Assembly (NCBI RefSeq): GCF_000428945.1
Contig: NZ_AUAX01000021.1
Location: forward strand, 1-64,000
Direction of reading: 5' to 3'
From: Hamadaea tsunoensis DSM 44101
Lineage (GTDB): Bacteria > Actinomycetota > Actinomycetes > Mycobacteriales > Micromonosporaceae
DNA length: 64,000 bases
Positions 8,311 through 16,533 of this stretch are shown piece after piece. How positions within the stretch are numbered: position 1 is the first letter of the stretch; each line of letters opens with the position of its first letter. The notes beneath the pieces were generated by a model. That model saw only the letters and a list, made by a program, of their open reading frames with translations. It was not told the origin of the DNA and ran no database searches. A program made the position numbers and the translations under genes.

Positions 8311-8796
8311 ATGAAGCGCGTGCCACCACCTGACTGCCCGCCCGAGCTGCCGATCAGCGCGCTGATCCCGATGGCTCTGCCGCGCCCGCGACCCGAACCG
8401 GCTCCGGTCGGCGACCTGCCGCCGGTGACTGTCGATGGAGCGGATGTGGCGGTACTCGTGATCGCGCGTCTCAACCCGTCCGGCCAGATCAGCGTTCGGA
8501 CCCTGCTGCCGGCCCTTGGCTGGACACCCGGTGAGCGCATCGCCTTCACCGTCGAGCGCCGCTGCATCGTGGTAGCTGCGACCGACCACCGCGGCCGAGC
8601 ACTGGGTACCGGCGGGCTGCTGGTGCTACCGGTCGCTGCCCGGCGAATGTGCGCGTTCCCTTCCGGTTCGCAGGTGCTGGTGGCCGCCCTTCCCGACGCC
8701 GGTGTTCTTGTGGTCCATTCGATCGGGGTGATCGCCCGGCAGTTGGCGCGCCGCCATGGTCAGATCGTGAGGAGCCGTGATGGCCACCCGACCTGA
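8311..8796 (+). CDS. AbrB/SpoVT-like DNA-binding protein next to recombinase (161 aa)
   Basis: After a Pro-rich N-terminus, residues about 50-130 carry two weak AbrB-like swapped-hairpin units: ARLNPSGQISVRTLLPALGW followed by GERIAFTVERRCIVV, then GGLLVLPVAARRMCAF followed by SQVLVAALPDAGVLVVHS. This resembles the AbrB-domain proteins often encoded just upstream of actinobacterial tyrosine recombinases. The ATG at 8311 is the first reasonable start. The gene overlaps the integrase gene by 17 bases, so they are translationally coupled. Its likely role is regulation of, or assistance to, recombination, as an Xis/RDF-like partner. That role is inferred from context. Confidence 0.6.
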   Translation: MKRVPPPDCPPELPISALIPMALPRPRPEPAPVGDLPPVTVDGADVAVLVIARLNPSGQISVRTLLPALGWTPGERIAFTVERRCIVVAATDHRGRALGTGGLLVLPVAARRMCAFPSGSQVLVAALPDAGVLVVHSIGVIARQLARRHGQIVRSRDGHPT

Positions 8797-9805
8797 CCGC
8801 GTCGAGGCCGCGTGGCGCATGCTCGCAGGCCTCGGCGTGACCATCACCGACCTGCGAGACGACCTGCGTGCCCGCAACCCGATGCCCACCGTTGGCGAGT
8901 ACCTGCCGCAGGTCGCTGCGGCCGCCGGCCCCGCCGCGCGGCGTACGTATGGCAGCTACTGGGCACGAATGAGCGTGGTGTGGGCGGACCGGCGGTTGGA
9001 TGAGGTCACCGCAACCGACATTGAAGGGCTGAAGCACGAGGCGGCGGGTTCGGTGCGGTTCCGAAGCAACAGCCGTAGTGGCCGGCACGCCGGTGAGCAC
9101 GTGATCGCCGCCGCCCGCGCCTTCTACAACAGGGCGATCGCCGACGGGCTTATCGAAGTCGGCGCCAGCCCCGCACATCAGGTGGCCAAGCCGCGTCGGC
9201 TGCCCAACACTCGCCGGGCGCTGACCGCCGATGAACTCGTGCAGGTTAACGAGGTTGTCCGCGGCGGGGGCAACGACGTCGTCCTGGACGCGCTGATCCT
9301 GCGTCTGCACACCGAGACCGCGTGCCGCCGCGGTGGCGCCCTCGGGCTCCGCCTGGCCGACCTCGATGTCCACTACGGGCAGGTGCGTCTGACGGAGAAG
9401 GGCGGTACGCAGCGCTGGCAGCCGGTTACCGTCGACCTCGCCGGGCGGCTGGCCGAACATGCCCGCGCCCGCGGCGCCATCCTGCCCGCCGACACGCTGC
9501 TTCGCTACCGCGACGGACGCGCGTTGACCAGCCGCCGCTACGACCACCTGTGGAAACGCATCGGCGACCAGTTGCCGTGGGTGGCAATGCTTGGAGTGTC
9601 CACTCACTGGCTGCGGCACACCACTTTGACGTGGGTCGAACGCCACTTCGGATACGGCATCGCCCGCGCGTACGCCGGCCACACCGATTCCACCGGACCT
9701 GCCACCACCACCTACATCAAGGGCCAGCTAGCCGAGGTCGCCGCCGCGCTATCGGCGATGACCGGACAACCTCACCCACTCGCCCGGTCCGAGATTCGCC
9801 CATGA
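8780..9805 (+). CDS. Tyrosine-type site-specific recombinase (341 aa)
   Basis: An N-terminal SAM-like core-binding region (residues about 20-110, including TYGSYWARMSVVWADRRLDEV) precedes a catalytic domain. The catalytic domain has the Arg box TETACRRGGALGLRLADLD, Lys in LTEKGGTQRWQPV, THWLRHTTLTWVER (His-x-x-Arg) and the tyrosine in ATTTYIKGQLAEV. All active-site elements of a phage-type integrase are visible. The ATG at 8780 has GGAG five bases upstream; a GTG three bases earlier also fits. It overlaps the AbrB-like gene. Just downstream lie an IS5 fragment and a 34-bp sequence found again at 63652-63685, so an attachment site could be nearby. The element it mobilises is not defined. Confidence 0.85.
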   Translation: MATRPDRVEAAWRMLAGLGVTITDLRDDLRARNPMPTVGEYLPQVAAAAGPAARRTYGSYWARMSVVWADRRLDEVTATDIEGLKHEAAGSVRFRSNSRSGRHAGEHVIAAARAFYNRAIADGLIEVGASPAHQVAKPRRLPNTRRALTADELVQVNEVVRGGGNDVVLDALILRLHTETACRRGGALGLRLADLDVHYGQVRLTEKGGTQRWQPVTVDLAGRLAEHARARGAILPADTLLRYRDGRALTSRRYDHLWKRIGDQLPWVAMLGVSTHWLRHTTLTWVERHFGYGIARAYAGHTDSTGPATTTYIKGQLAEVAAALSAMTGQPHPLARSEIRP

Positions 9806-9827
9806 CTCGATCGCTGCGGAATGCAAG

Positions 9828-10124
9828 ATGTCCGAGCGGCCGCAGCTCCGGGCGTTGTACCGCCGGCATCCCATGACCGGCAGCGGTCTGCAGGTGCCCG
9901 ACCGCAGACCAGCCGACCAGACCCTCACCCAATCGGCCCGCGACCACAACCGAATGATCGCCTCACGCCGTGCCAGCGTCGAACGCGTCATCGCCCACCT
10001 GCAGAACTGGCGCCTGCTCGCAACCGGCTACCGCGGCCTGCTCGACCGCTTCGACGCCTTCCTCGACACGATCACGAAGCTGGAGATCTACCGAATCTCA
10101 TGACCATCGATTGCATAGCCCTCT
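9828..10124 (+). mobile_element. IS5-family-like transposase C-terminal remnant
   Basis: The frame ending at 10103 encodes the end of a DDE transposase: TLTQSARDHNRMIASRRASV, then ERVIAHLQNWRLLATGYRGL and DRFDAFLDTITKLEIYR. This is the signature tail of IS5-group (DDE_Tnp_4) transposases. The catalytic core and the left end are missing. A 20-bp end-like sequence (10105-10124, CATCGATTGCATAGCCCTCT) follows the stop directly and probably belongs to the right terminal repeat. Confidence 0.7.
9841..9874 (+). repeat. 34-bp repeat shared with the leader of the quinoprotein gene
   Basis: This 34-bp stretch, starting CGCAGCTCCGGG and ending GGCATCCCAT, occurs again exactly but inverted at 63652-63685. 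Similarity stops sharply on both sides. Here it lies 35 bases after the recombinase stop codon; there it lies in the 5' leader of the quinoprotein gene. Confidence 0.85.
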
Positions 10125-10241
10125 AACAGCCACGACAGGCACCCGGTACAGAAACGCCAGCCCAGCGCCGAACACGCCCCCTCGGTGCCGACCAGCACCC
10201 TTAACGGTGCGCAGCCCAACTCACACGAGTCAATCGATGCT

Positions 10242-10261
10242 CATCGGCTGCATAACCCTCT
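10242..10261 (+). repeat. Second copy of IS end-like 20-mer
   Basis: CATCGGCTGCATAACCCTCT matches 17 of 20 bases of the sequence at 10105-10124. It may be the end of a second, now lost, related insertion. The gap 10125-10340 holds no gene that I can support. Confidence 0.5.
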
Positions 10262-10340
10262 GAGGCCTCGAAAACTGACGCGCCATCATCTACAGTCCGT
10301 CTCGATGGGTCGAAATCGTAGTTGAGGGGTTGCTGAGAGT

Positions 10341-13300
10341 ATGCACCGACAGGAGGATCTAGCCCGGCTACCCGTGGACCATGGAAATCCGGCACCGCAG
10401 GTTCGCGCCAACTTTCAATATCAGGACGACTGCGCAGCGCTGGTCCTCCTCGGCCACCTAGGCGCAGACGACCTTGATGGCGTGATCGTCGAGCGGGCCA
10501 CTGATCTGATCTTGGTGAGGTTGGACGGTGGCTTGGAGCTTGTGTCAATCAAGCACCGTGAGGCGAACCGCAGCGGCGCCGCGGCATGGTCGTGGTCGGC
10601 CCTCGCCAAAGATCGGGTGCTAATGGACTTGCACTCCAAATGGCTGATGTACGACAAGCAGGCGACTGTGGCGTTCTGGTCCAGCGCGGGCTTCGCCGAC
10701 CACACTTACGCCTTGTGGCGAACGTGCGCGAAGGGCGAGAAGCCGTCCCCCGACCTGGTCCGTCAGCTCGCGCGGCACCTAAAGATCTCCGAAACCGATG
10801 CTCGCGAGTTTCTCGACGTGCTCCACCTCCCAGAGGAGCCGCTGCCCCGCCGCAAAGAGATCGGAGATGTTGCGGTCCGGCGCACCGCAGATCTCCTGCG
10901 ACCAATGCGAACCCATCCCGACCGTACGGCGCAGGAATGCTTCGACGAGCTACGAGCCCGACTGCGTGACGCAGCGACCGACACCGCGGCTCGCACCACG
11001 GAACGGGCAGCACACACCGCAACCCTCGCGCAGGCCGCCTCGATACGCGACGAGCTCCGTATCCGGCACGAGTACGTAAGCCGAGCAGATATCGTTGATC
11101 TTCTCCTACGCGTCCACGACCGACTTTCAACGCAGCACACAGAGGTTCTCGATGAAGCAGGATGGCAGTCTGATCCCCACTTTGTTGGGCGCAACGCCGA
11201 GCTGCGGACGCTCGCGGAACTCCTCAAACCGGGTGACCCGCACGAGGTCCCGCCTGTAGTCGTCCATGGCATGCCCGGTGCCGGCAAAACAAGCCTGGCT
11301 ACCCAGTTCGCTGCGCTAAATGCTGGCAAGCTGCAGGCGGTGTTCATCAGCGGCACCTCCCGAGTCGCCTTGCAGCGTGCCCTCGCCAAGCTGCAGCCGC
11401 GTAACGCTGTATCCGTGGCTCAGACCGACCTCCAAGACCTAGGGGCGCCGGTCACAGTCCGCCTGCCACAAAACTCGGCGACGCTACTGGTCATTGACGG
11501 CGTCACCGACCCTGGCGCGCTAGCCGGGCTGATTCCTCGCCACGGGCTGTGTCGGGTGGTGATCACCAGCACCGTACGGCATCTCGATCAAGGCTTTGCA
11601 TCGATCGAACTGCCAGTATGGACTACGACTGAGTCATCCACGTTCATCCAAGCAGCACTCCCAGAGTCGTCCGACGACGACCGCCGGTCGTTGGGCACCG
11701 CACTCGGACACCATCCGTTGGCGGTGACGCAAGCCGTCAACTACTGCCTCGCGTCGAACCGCTCGATCTCGGACTTCCTGACCCGTCTTGCTGCGCAACC
11801 GGCAGTAGCCCTACAGCGCGGAATCGCCGCTGGGCACTCAAAGGGCCTGGTAGCGACCATCGACCTGAATGTGCGGCTACTACGAGAGCAGCATCCAACT
11901 GCCTGCGACCTACTCATCCTGCTAGCCCATGTGAGTGCCGAGCCGTTTGATGTGGAGCACTTCGGTCGTCTCCACGGATACCTCTATGTAAAGACTCCCT
12001 ACGTCTGGCGGCCCACGATCTCCCGATGGGCCCGTCTGAAGGCCGCCGTAACTCGACAACCGCTACCGGACGCACATATCGTGATCCCTCAGTCCGCTCG
12101 CGCCCCGGCCATCGCTGCCGCGCTGTCTGACGATGCCACTCGTGAGGATGCCGTAGACACGCTCGTCCGACAGTCGTTGGTGCAGCGTCGCAGCCACGGG
12201 CTGCTGCTGCACCCACTGATCGCAACGGTGATTCGCCAGCACGAGCCCGATCCCGTCCCGTGGATCGAGATTGGACTCGGTCTTTATGCCGAGTCGCTGG
12301 GGCTGGCAGACCAAGACGACGTCACGGTAGCCGTCGACCCTGACATCGACCACATCGCTGCCCTCACACTTCTCGCGCTGGACCACGGCCATTCCGGATA
12401 CGGCGTGATAGGTGCTTCGATCGTGGTGTGCCAATATCTCTACTCCCGCGGCAGCATCCCTGCACTTGACACTGCCGACCGCGCGGCCGAGTTTGCGCTG
12501 CGCACACTGGCCCTCACGGAGCATCTCAACACTCAGCGCTTGATTCCTATAATCGCCCCTATTCGGCACCATCGCGTAGCAGCCGCGGTACTGCTACGGG
12601 CTGGCCGAATCAACGAAGCGATCGAACTTCTCCAAACGCTTTTCCGGCTCGCGGAACAGCTCCCCCAGACACGCGACGAAGCCGGCGAAGTCATTCTCAT
12701 GGCTCTGCTGGACCTCGGAGCGATAGCCGCACACGCCACTCGTCGGGATCTCGCCCTGGAGATACTTGAGGGGCTGACACCATACCTCGTCGATCTCGCC
12801 GAAGAGCCACCGGACGTCCAAGCGTCAATCGGGCACATCCGTGCCTCGTTGCTCCGCTTGCTTGGACGTACCGAGGAAGCCGCCGAAGTCAACGCGGCCG
12901 CCTTGCAAGCGGCATCGACCACCACCGCCTCGCCTCGGCTGCTCGCCGACCTGCACACGAGGGCGTCAGTTCTCGCCCGGGACCGAGGTGACAGCCTCAC
13001 CTCGCTTCGCCACGACCTTGCCGTGCTTGACATTCGACGGGCCGTGCCAAGCAAACGCATCGGCTGGCAGACGGTTACCGCGTTGATCGACAGTGCCGAC
13101 GGCGCCATCGGCGCCCTCGATTTCGAGCTCGCGGTCCGTCTGCTCACCGAGGCTGAGGAACTTGCCCGATCAACCTTTGGTGTTGACAGCCTCGAGTATG
13201 CCAAGTACCTGGCTGTTCGCGGCCGGCTCAACGTTGGGCGTCATCACTGGCAGGACGCCGAGATTGACCTGGCGGCAGCGGCCTCGGTGGTTCGCCAAGC

Positions 13301-14192
13301 TGGAGAGGCTGAGCAGGCGGGACTCGCCGTCATCTTGGTACACCTCGGCCAGGCCGCCATGTTCCTGGGCGACGCCGACGCGGCCTACGCAGCCTTCGAC
13401 GAGGCCATCCAGATCGATACGGCCCTTTTCGGACCTGAGCATCCGGAGACGCTCACAGACATCACGATCCGCAACACCACGTCGGACGCTGTTGCACGGC
13501 AGCGCCAGCTTTACGCTCCACCCCGCAGGACGCGTCATGCCAACCATACTTCTGTCGAACCGTCCACCAGCGGCACCGCGAGCCCCAGCGGAAAGCCCTG
13601 GCCCGACATAGCAGACTTTCCGGGTCCTCGCTACGAACCCATGAGTGGGCGGATCCAGATCGGTGTAGGCCCCTACGGATCGGCGAGCACCTGGCGCCTG
13701 CACGAACCCGGCGTTGGCGTCCGGCACGGCGTAATTACCGGCCCGCCCGGAAGCGGCCGGACCAACGCACTCAACCGCATCCTGATCAACGCGATGCACT
13801 CCCAGCGGTTCCTCATAAGCCCCATGGCTCCCACCTGGTCCGACACCGATCGTGACACCTGGAAGGTGGCTTCGTTCCAGGCCGAAGGACCTGACGCGGT
13901 CCGGCGCCTACTGCAGACGTTGAATCAACGCCTCACCGAAAATCTGAGCCATGGCAAACAGACCGATCCCACTTCAACAAACAAGGCTATTCTGATCACC
14001 ATTGACGACGCCGATCAACTCTTTCGAACCGCGCCGGACATCGTTCCGATTGTCGAACGGATCACGCATCATGGCTCGACGGCCGGATTCGGGTTGATCG
14101 TCGTATCCACCGACACCACACCGGACAGCTTTGGCGGCAGCTCCCTACTTCGCGAAACACTCCTAGCGGGAAATCACATGAGCTGCGTGTGA
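10341..14192 (+). CDS. Nuclease-STAND NTPase-TPR protein with C-terminal FtsK-like ATPase (1283 aa)
   Basis: Likely a cytosolic sensor/effector of phage or plasmid invasion. Residues 1-210 look like a DUF4297/Cap4-type PD-(D/E)xK nuclease: FQYQDDCAALVLL, then E51/D55 and the SIKHRE lysine at 71. An NB-ARC/STAND NTPase follows, with Walker A GMPGAGKTS near residue 310 and a hydrophobic strand TLLVIDG. Residues about 700-1040 are TPR-like helical repeats. Unusually, a second P-loop ATPase sits at the C-terminus: Walker A GPPGSGRTNAL near 1133 and Walker B ILITIDDADQLF near 1217, resembling FtsK/EccC domains. It ends soon after IVVSTDTTPDS, shorter than a full FtsK fold. STAND proteins with nuclease heads act as Avs-type defence receptors; that this one does so is inference. 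Confidence 0.75.
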   Translation: MHRQEDLARLPVDHGNPAPQVRANFQYQDDCAALVLLGHLGADDLDGVIVERATDLILVRLDGGLELVSIKHREANRSGAAAWSWSALAKDRVLMDLHSKWLMYDKQATVAFWSSAGFADHTYALWRTCAKGEKPSPDLVRQLARHLKISETDAREFLDVLHLPEEPLPRRKEIGDVAVRRTADLLRPMRTHPDRTAQECFDELRARLRDAATDTAARTTERAAHTATLAQAASIRDELRIRHEYVSRADIVDLLLRVHDRLSTQHTEVLDEAGWQSDPHFVGRNAELRTLAELLKPGDPHEVPPVVVHGMPGAGKTSLATQFAALNAGKLQAVFISGTSRVALQRALAKLQPRNAVSVAQTDLQDLGAPVTVRLPQNSATLLVIDGVTDPGALAGLIPRHGLCRVVITSTVRHLDQGFASIELPVWTTTESSTFIQAALPESSDDDRRSLGTALGHHPLAVTQAVNYCLASNRSISDFLTRLAAQPAVALQRGIAAGHSKGLVATIDLNVRLLREQHPTACDLLILLAHVSAEPFDVEHFGRLHGYLYVKTPYVWRPTISRWARLKAAVTRQPLPDAHIVIPQSARAPAIAAALSDDATREDAVDTLVRQSLVQRRSHGLLLHPLIATVIRQHEPDPVPWIEIGLGLYAESLGLADQDDVTVAVDPDIDHIAALTLLALDHGHSGYGVIGASIVVCQYLYSRGSIPALDTADRAAEFALRTLALTEHLNTQRLIPIIAPIRHHRVAAAVLLRAGRINEAIELLQTLFRLAEQLPQTRDEAGEVILMALLDLGAIAAHATRRDLALEILEGLTPYLVDLAEEPPDVQASIGHIRASLLRLLGRTEEAAEVNAAALQAASTTTASPRLLADLHTRASVLARDRGDSLTSLRHDLAVLDIRRAVPSKRIGWQTVTALIDSADGAIGALDFELAVRLLTEAEELARSTFGVDSLEYAKYLAVRGRLNVGRHHWQDAEIDLAAAASVVRQAGEAEQAGLAVILVHLGQAAMFLGDADAAYAAFDEAIQIDTALFGPEHPETLTDITIRNTTSDAVARQRQLYAPPRRTRHANHTSVEPSTSGTASPSGKPWPDIADFPGPRYEPMSGRIQIGVGPYGSASTWRLHEPGVGVRHGVITGPPGSGRTNALNRILINAMHSQRFLISPMAPTWSDTDRDTWKVASFQAEGPDAVRRLLQTLNQRLTENLSHGKQTDPTSTNKAILITIDDADQLFRTAPDIVPIVERITHHGSTAGFGLIVVSTDTTPDSFGGSSLLRETLLAGNHMSCV

Positions 14193-14216
14193 CCGGACCA
14201 TGCGCGGACGGTCCGG
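14193..14216 (+). terminator. Hairpin directly after the STAND gene
   Basis: CCGGACC (14193-14199) pairs with GGTCCGG (14210-14216) across a 10-base loop, starting one base after the TGA. It is a short but perfectly placed GC-rich terminator candidate. Confidence 0.5.
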
Positions 14217-14349
14217 GGACTACCTCGCCCGACAGCTCTACCGCCACCTGCAACAACACGCCACCGCTTGACAAAGAGGCTCACAGTGAAACGCCCCGAG
14301 ACTGGTGGAGTCCTCAGGAGTGTAGCCATCACATGTCGGGAAGCTACTG

Positions 14350-14389
14350 AATCCATTATCGACAGTCGCTTGAAAGCGGTGCAGGTCAA
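14350..14389 (+). repeat. Island repeat, partial copy B
   Basis: Forty bases matching copy C (25611 onwards) at about 35 of 40 positions, including the TTGAAA box and most of the GCTTGA/TCAAGC dyad. The copy is cut off before the -10 element. The preceding ~30 bases (GGAG.GTAGCCA) also resemble the upstream flank of copy C. Confidence 0.7.
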
Positions 14390-14403
14390 CCCATGGCAAT
14401 CCT

Positions 14404-14747
14404 CGCCGCCGCGCCGCCCACGCCGCGGTCGCCTACCTCGAATCGACCGGAGTACTCGCGCGCATGATCGCGATCAGCGGCCGATCCGAATTCGACCGAC
14501 ACATCGCGTCGGGCTGGGCTGGCACGGCTGGGGCTTCCATCTACCTTGGTCGCTTTCGGATCCCGCACCTTAGCTATGGCTGGAGGTCGTGCACCACACC
14601 CTCGCCGGCACACTCAACGCCCTGCTCATCACGCCCACCGACCACGAGTAACTGCGCAACCTCACCCTGGGGCGTGACAATGCGCAGCGATTGACGCCAG
14701 CCCAGCTGGCAATGCAGTTCCCTGTGCGAACCAGGGGCCGCAGTTAG
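14404..14747 (+). pseudogene. Decayed small gene with frameshift and internal stop
   Basis: One frame reads RRAAHAAVAYLESTGVLAR and continues to about 14580. A second frame then reads EVVHHTLAGTLNALLITPTD up to a TAA at 14649-14651 and goes on in frame as LRNLTLGRDNAQRLTPAQLA to TAG 14745-14747. Both parts have genuine protein-like composition, so this looks like a short gene broken by one frameshift and one nonsense codon. The family is unknown. Its end abuts the stop of the convergent nuclease gene. Confidence 0.45.
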
Positions 14748-15856
14748 CGGTCGAAGATCCTGACCGTGACAGCTAGCCCTTCAGTCGTGGAGCTGCGGGT
14801 GAGGTCCGCCTCGATCCCTCGGGGCCCCTGAAGCCGGCCGTCGTAGTCGAAGACGAGGCAGACAAGGTGCTTCGCCCGATTCTCTGCTTTGTAGCGATCG
14901 CGGTCGACGATGAGTTCGTCGCCGAGGTCCCTGGCCGTCATGCTGGCTCGGCTGCGTTTGATCTCGATTGCCAGTTCGAGCGCGGGGATGAGGAAGTCAA
15001 TTCGCGCCGCACCGCCGGCATAAGGCGGCGTCCAAGCTTCGTCGCGCACGTCGTCGAAGAAGAGCGCGAAGACCGTCCGCAGGAGGTCTTGGTAGTCGTA
15101 TTCGTCGCTGATCGTCAACGTCGGACGGCCGCCATGGCGTCTACTAAGTTCACGTTCGACGTACCGCAGGCGCTCGCCTACCGTGAGCAAGACCTTCACG
15201 GCGTCGATCTTCTCCCCAGCGAAGTCAGTCGTTCCAGCGCTGCGTTGCGTCCGCAAGGTGCCAGCCACCAGGGCGTTGAGGATGTCGAGGATCGCCCTTG
15301 CCTTCGTGGAAACTGACGATGCGATCGCGCCGAAGTCCCCGGCCTTGTACTTGGCTGCTTCATCCTTGCCCGAGAGGTATGAGAACAGACCAAGCTCGTT
15401 GAGAGTTGCGAGGTTGTAGAACTTTGGATGGATGACGTAGTTCTCGCCGTAGGCTTCCCCGACGATGTCGTCAAGGTCATACAGCAGGTGCTCTGCGGGA
15501 GTGTGCTTTGGTTCTTTCGCCGTGATGTATCGGTAACGGTTGGCTAGCGCGGAGAATCCGTAGGTCGAGCTGTTCATGTTCCAGTGTACGATCAATGAGT
15601 CGCGATGTTCGACCAGGTGCTCGTAGAACCGTTCGAACAGGGCTTCCTCGCGCTCCTGTATGGCGGTGTCCGCTGGAAGGTCAGCGAGCGAGAACGCCTG
15701 CCGCGTGCCGTTCTTGAGATTGGCGACGGCAATGCAGGCAATGGCTGGTGGATGGTCTTGTGCGTCCGCAAGACTTTCGCATGCGTAGTGCACGGAGATG
15801 ATCTCCCTGCCCTCTCTATGTGCCTTGCGAAGTTCGCGTAGCTTGGAGGACTCCAC
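14744..15856 (-). CDS. DpnII/MboI-like PD-(D/E)xK nuclease, third gene of the trio (370 aa)
   Basis: The C-terminal ~130 residues carry DYQDLLRTVFALFFDDVRDE, then WTPPYAGGAARIDFLIP and LAIEIKRSR, ending in YKAENRAKHLVCLVFDYDG. Asp in RIDFL with E-x-K in EIKR is the PD-(D/E)xK active site, and the layout matches the REase_DpnII-MboI family (PF18742-like). The N-terminal ~240 residues are a separate domain (SVHYACESL; SLIVHWNMNSSTYGFSALAN) that may have an RNase H/DEDD-like fold; this is a tentative reading. The start codon overlaps the last base of the phosphatase gene, so the nuclease is translationally coupled to it. There is no methyltransferase nearby, so it is not a normal restriction system. 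It is probably the effector of the trio. Confidence 0.7.
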   Translation of the reverse strand: MESSKLRELRKAHREGREIISVHYACESLADAQDHPPAIACIAVANLKNGTRQAFSLADLPADTAIQEREEALFERFYEHLVEHRDSLIVHWNMNSSTYGFSALANRYRYITAKEPKHTPAEHLLYDLDDIVGEAYGENYVIHPKFYNLATLNELGLFSYLSGKDEAAKYKAGDFGAIASSVSTKARAILDILNALVAGTLRTQRSAGTTDFAGEKIDAVKVLLTVGERLRYVERELSRRHGGRPTLTISDEYDYQDLLRTVFALFFDDVRDEAWTPPYAGGAARIDFLIPALELAIEIKRSRASMTARDLGDELIVDRDRYKAENRAKHLVCLVFDYDGRLQGPRGIEADLTRSSTTEGLAVTVRIFDR

Positions 15857-16533
15857 TACTCACCGCCTTGGGCCGGAATGGTCACGAATTTTCGCTCTGG
15901 AATCAGGTATGCCGACAACGGCCCACCAGGATACGTCCCGCATCCAGTGTCGACGCAAACCAGCAGACCATCTTCAAACGGACGACGAGAACGCTGCGCA
16001 TAATGCCCACAGACCGTCAGCTTCCGCGCGACTGTTGGATCGTCGAAGAGTTCAGGGTGTGGACGCAGAACCATGGTCTCAAGGTCCCTCGCGGTCGGTC
16101 GACGCGGGTCGAAGCCCATATGGCTGATCAGCAACTCGCTGGTCTCGAAGTACAGCTCGCTGCGCACCAGCAGCTCGCGGTGATTCTCAGGGAACCTACT
16201 GCGAAAATCCTTCAAAACGTGCGCTGGCACGGATCGGTAGTAGCTGGCGACCGTCGCGAGTCCACCGTTCTTCAGAAAAGTGCTCGGATTTCCGGTGTCA
16301 AGGAAGTCCAGCAACGCCTGCTCGTGGTTGCCGCGGACGATCGTCGCGCCGTCCGGCCAGCTCTCGATGAGCTGGCAGGCAAGATCGAGCACATGTGCGC
16401 TTTGCGACCCGCGATCGATGAGGTCGCCGACGAAGTAAAGGTGGCGCCCCTGCGACTCGGGCGAGTCCAGGAGCTGCGCCGCCTGATCGTACTGGCCATG
16501 GATATCGCCAACGATCATGATCGGTTGGGTCAT
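15856..16533 (-). CDS. Calcineurin-like (PPP-type) metallophosphatase, second gene of the trio (225 aa)
   Basis: All metallophosphatase motifs are present: GDIHGQYDQ (residues 9-17), GDLIDRGSQS (36-45), RGNHEQALL (67-75), a later His in LISHMGF and a C-terminal VCVDTGCG. Spacing and length (225 aa) match small bacterial PPP/PrpE/ApaH-like serine/threonine or dinucleoside-polyphosphate phosphatases. It overlaps the nucleotidyltransferase start by four bases (ATGA), and its stop overlaps the nuclease start. In this setting it may reverse a modification made by the transferase, or hydrolyse a nucleotide signal. The substrate cannot be told from sequence. Confidence 0.85.
   Translation of the reverse strand: MTQPIMIVGDIHGQYDQAAQLLDSPESQGRHLYFVGDLIDRGSQSAHVLDLACQLIESWPDGATIVRGNHEQALLDFLDTGNPSTFLKNGGLATVASYYRSVPAHVLKDFRSRFPENHRELLVRSELYFETSELLISHMGFDPRRPTARDLETMVLRPHPELFDDPTVARKLTVCGHYAQRSRRPFEDGLLVCVDTGCGTYPGGPLSAYLIPERKFVTIPAQGGE

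Noticed and set aside
12533-13231. Long minus-strand frame of 232 codons inside the STAND gene
   Set aside because: Ser/Arg-rich shadow composition opposite clear TPR coding.
14744-15856. Type II restriction-modification system
   Set aside because: The nuclease is DpnII/MboI-like, but no methyltransferase is present and the partners are a nucleotidyltransferase and a phosphatase.
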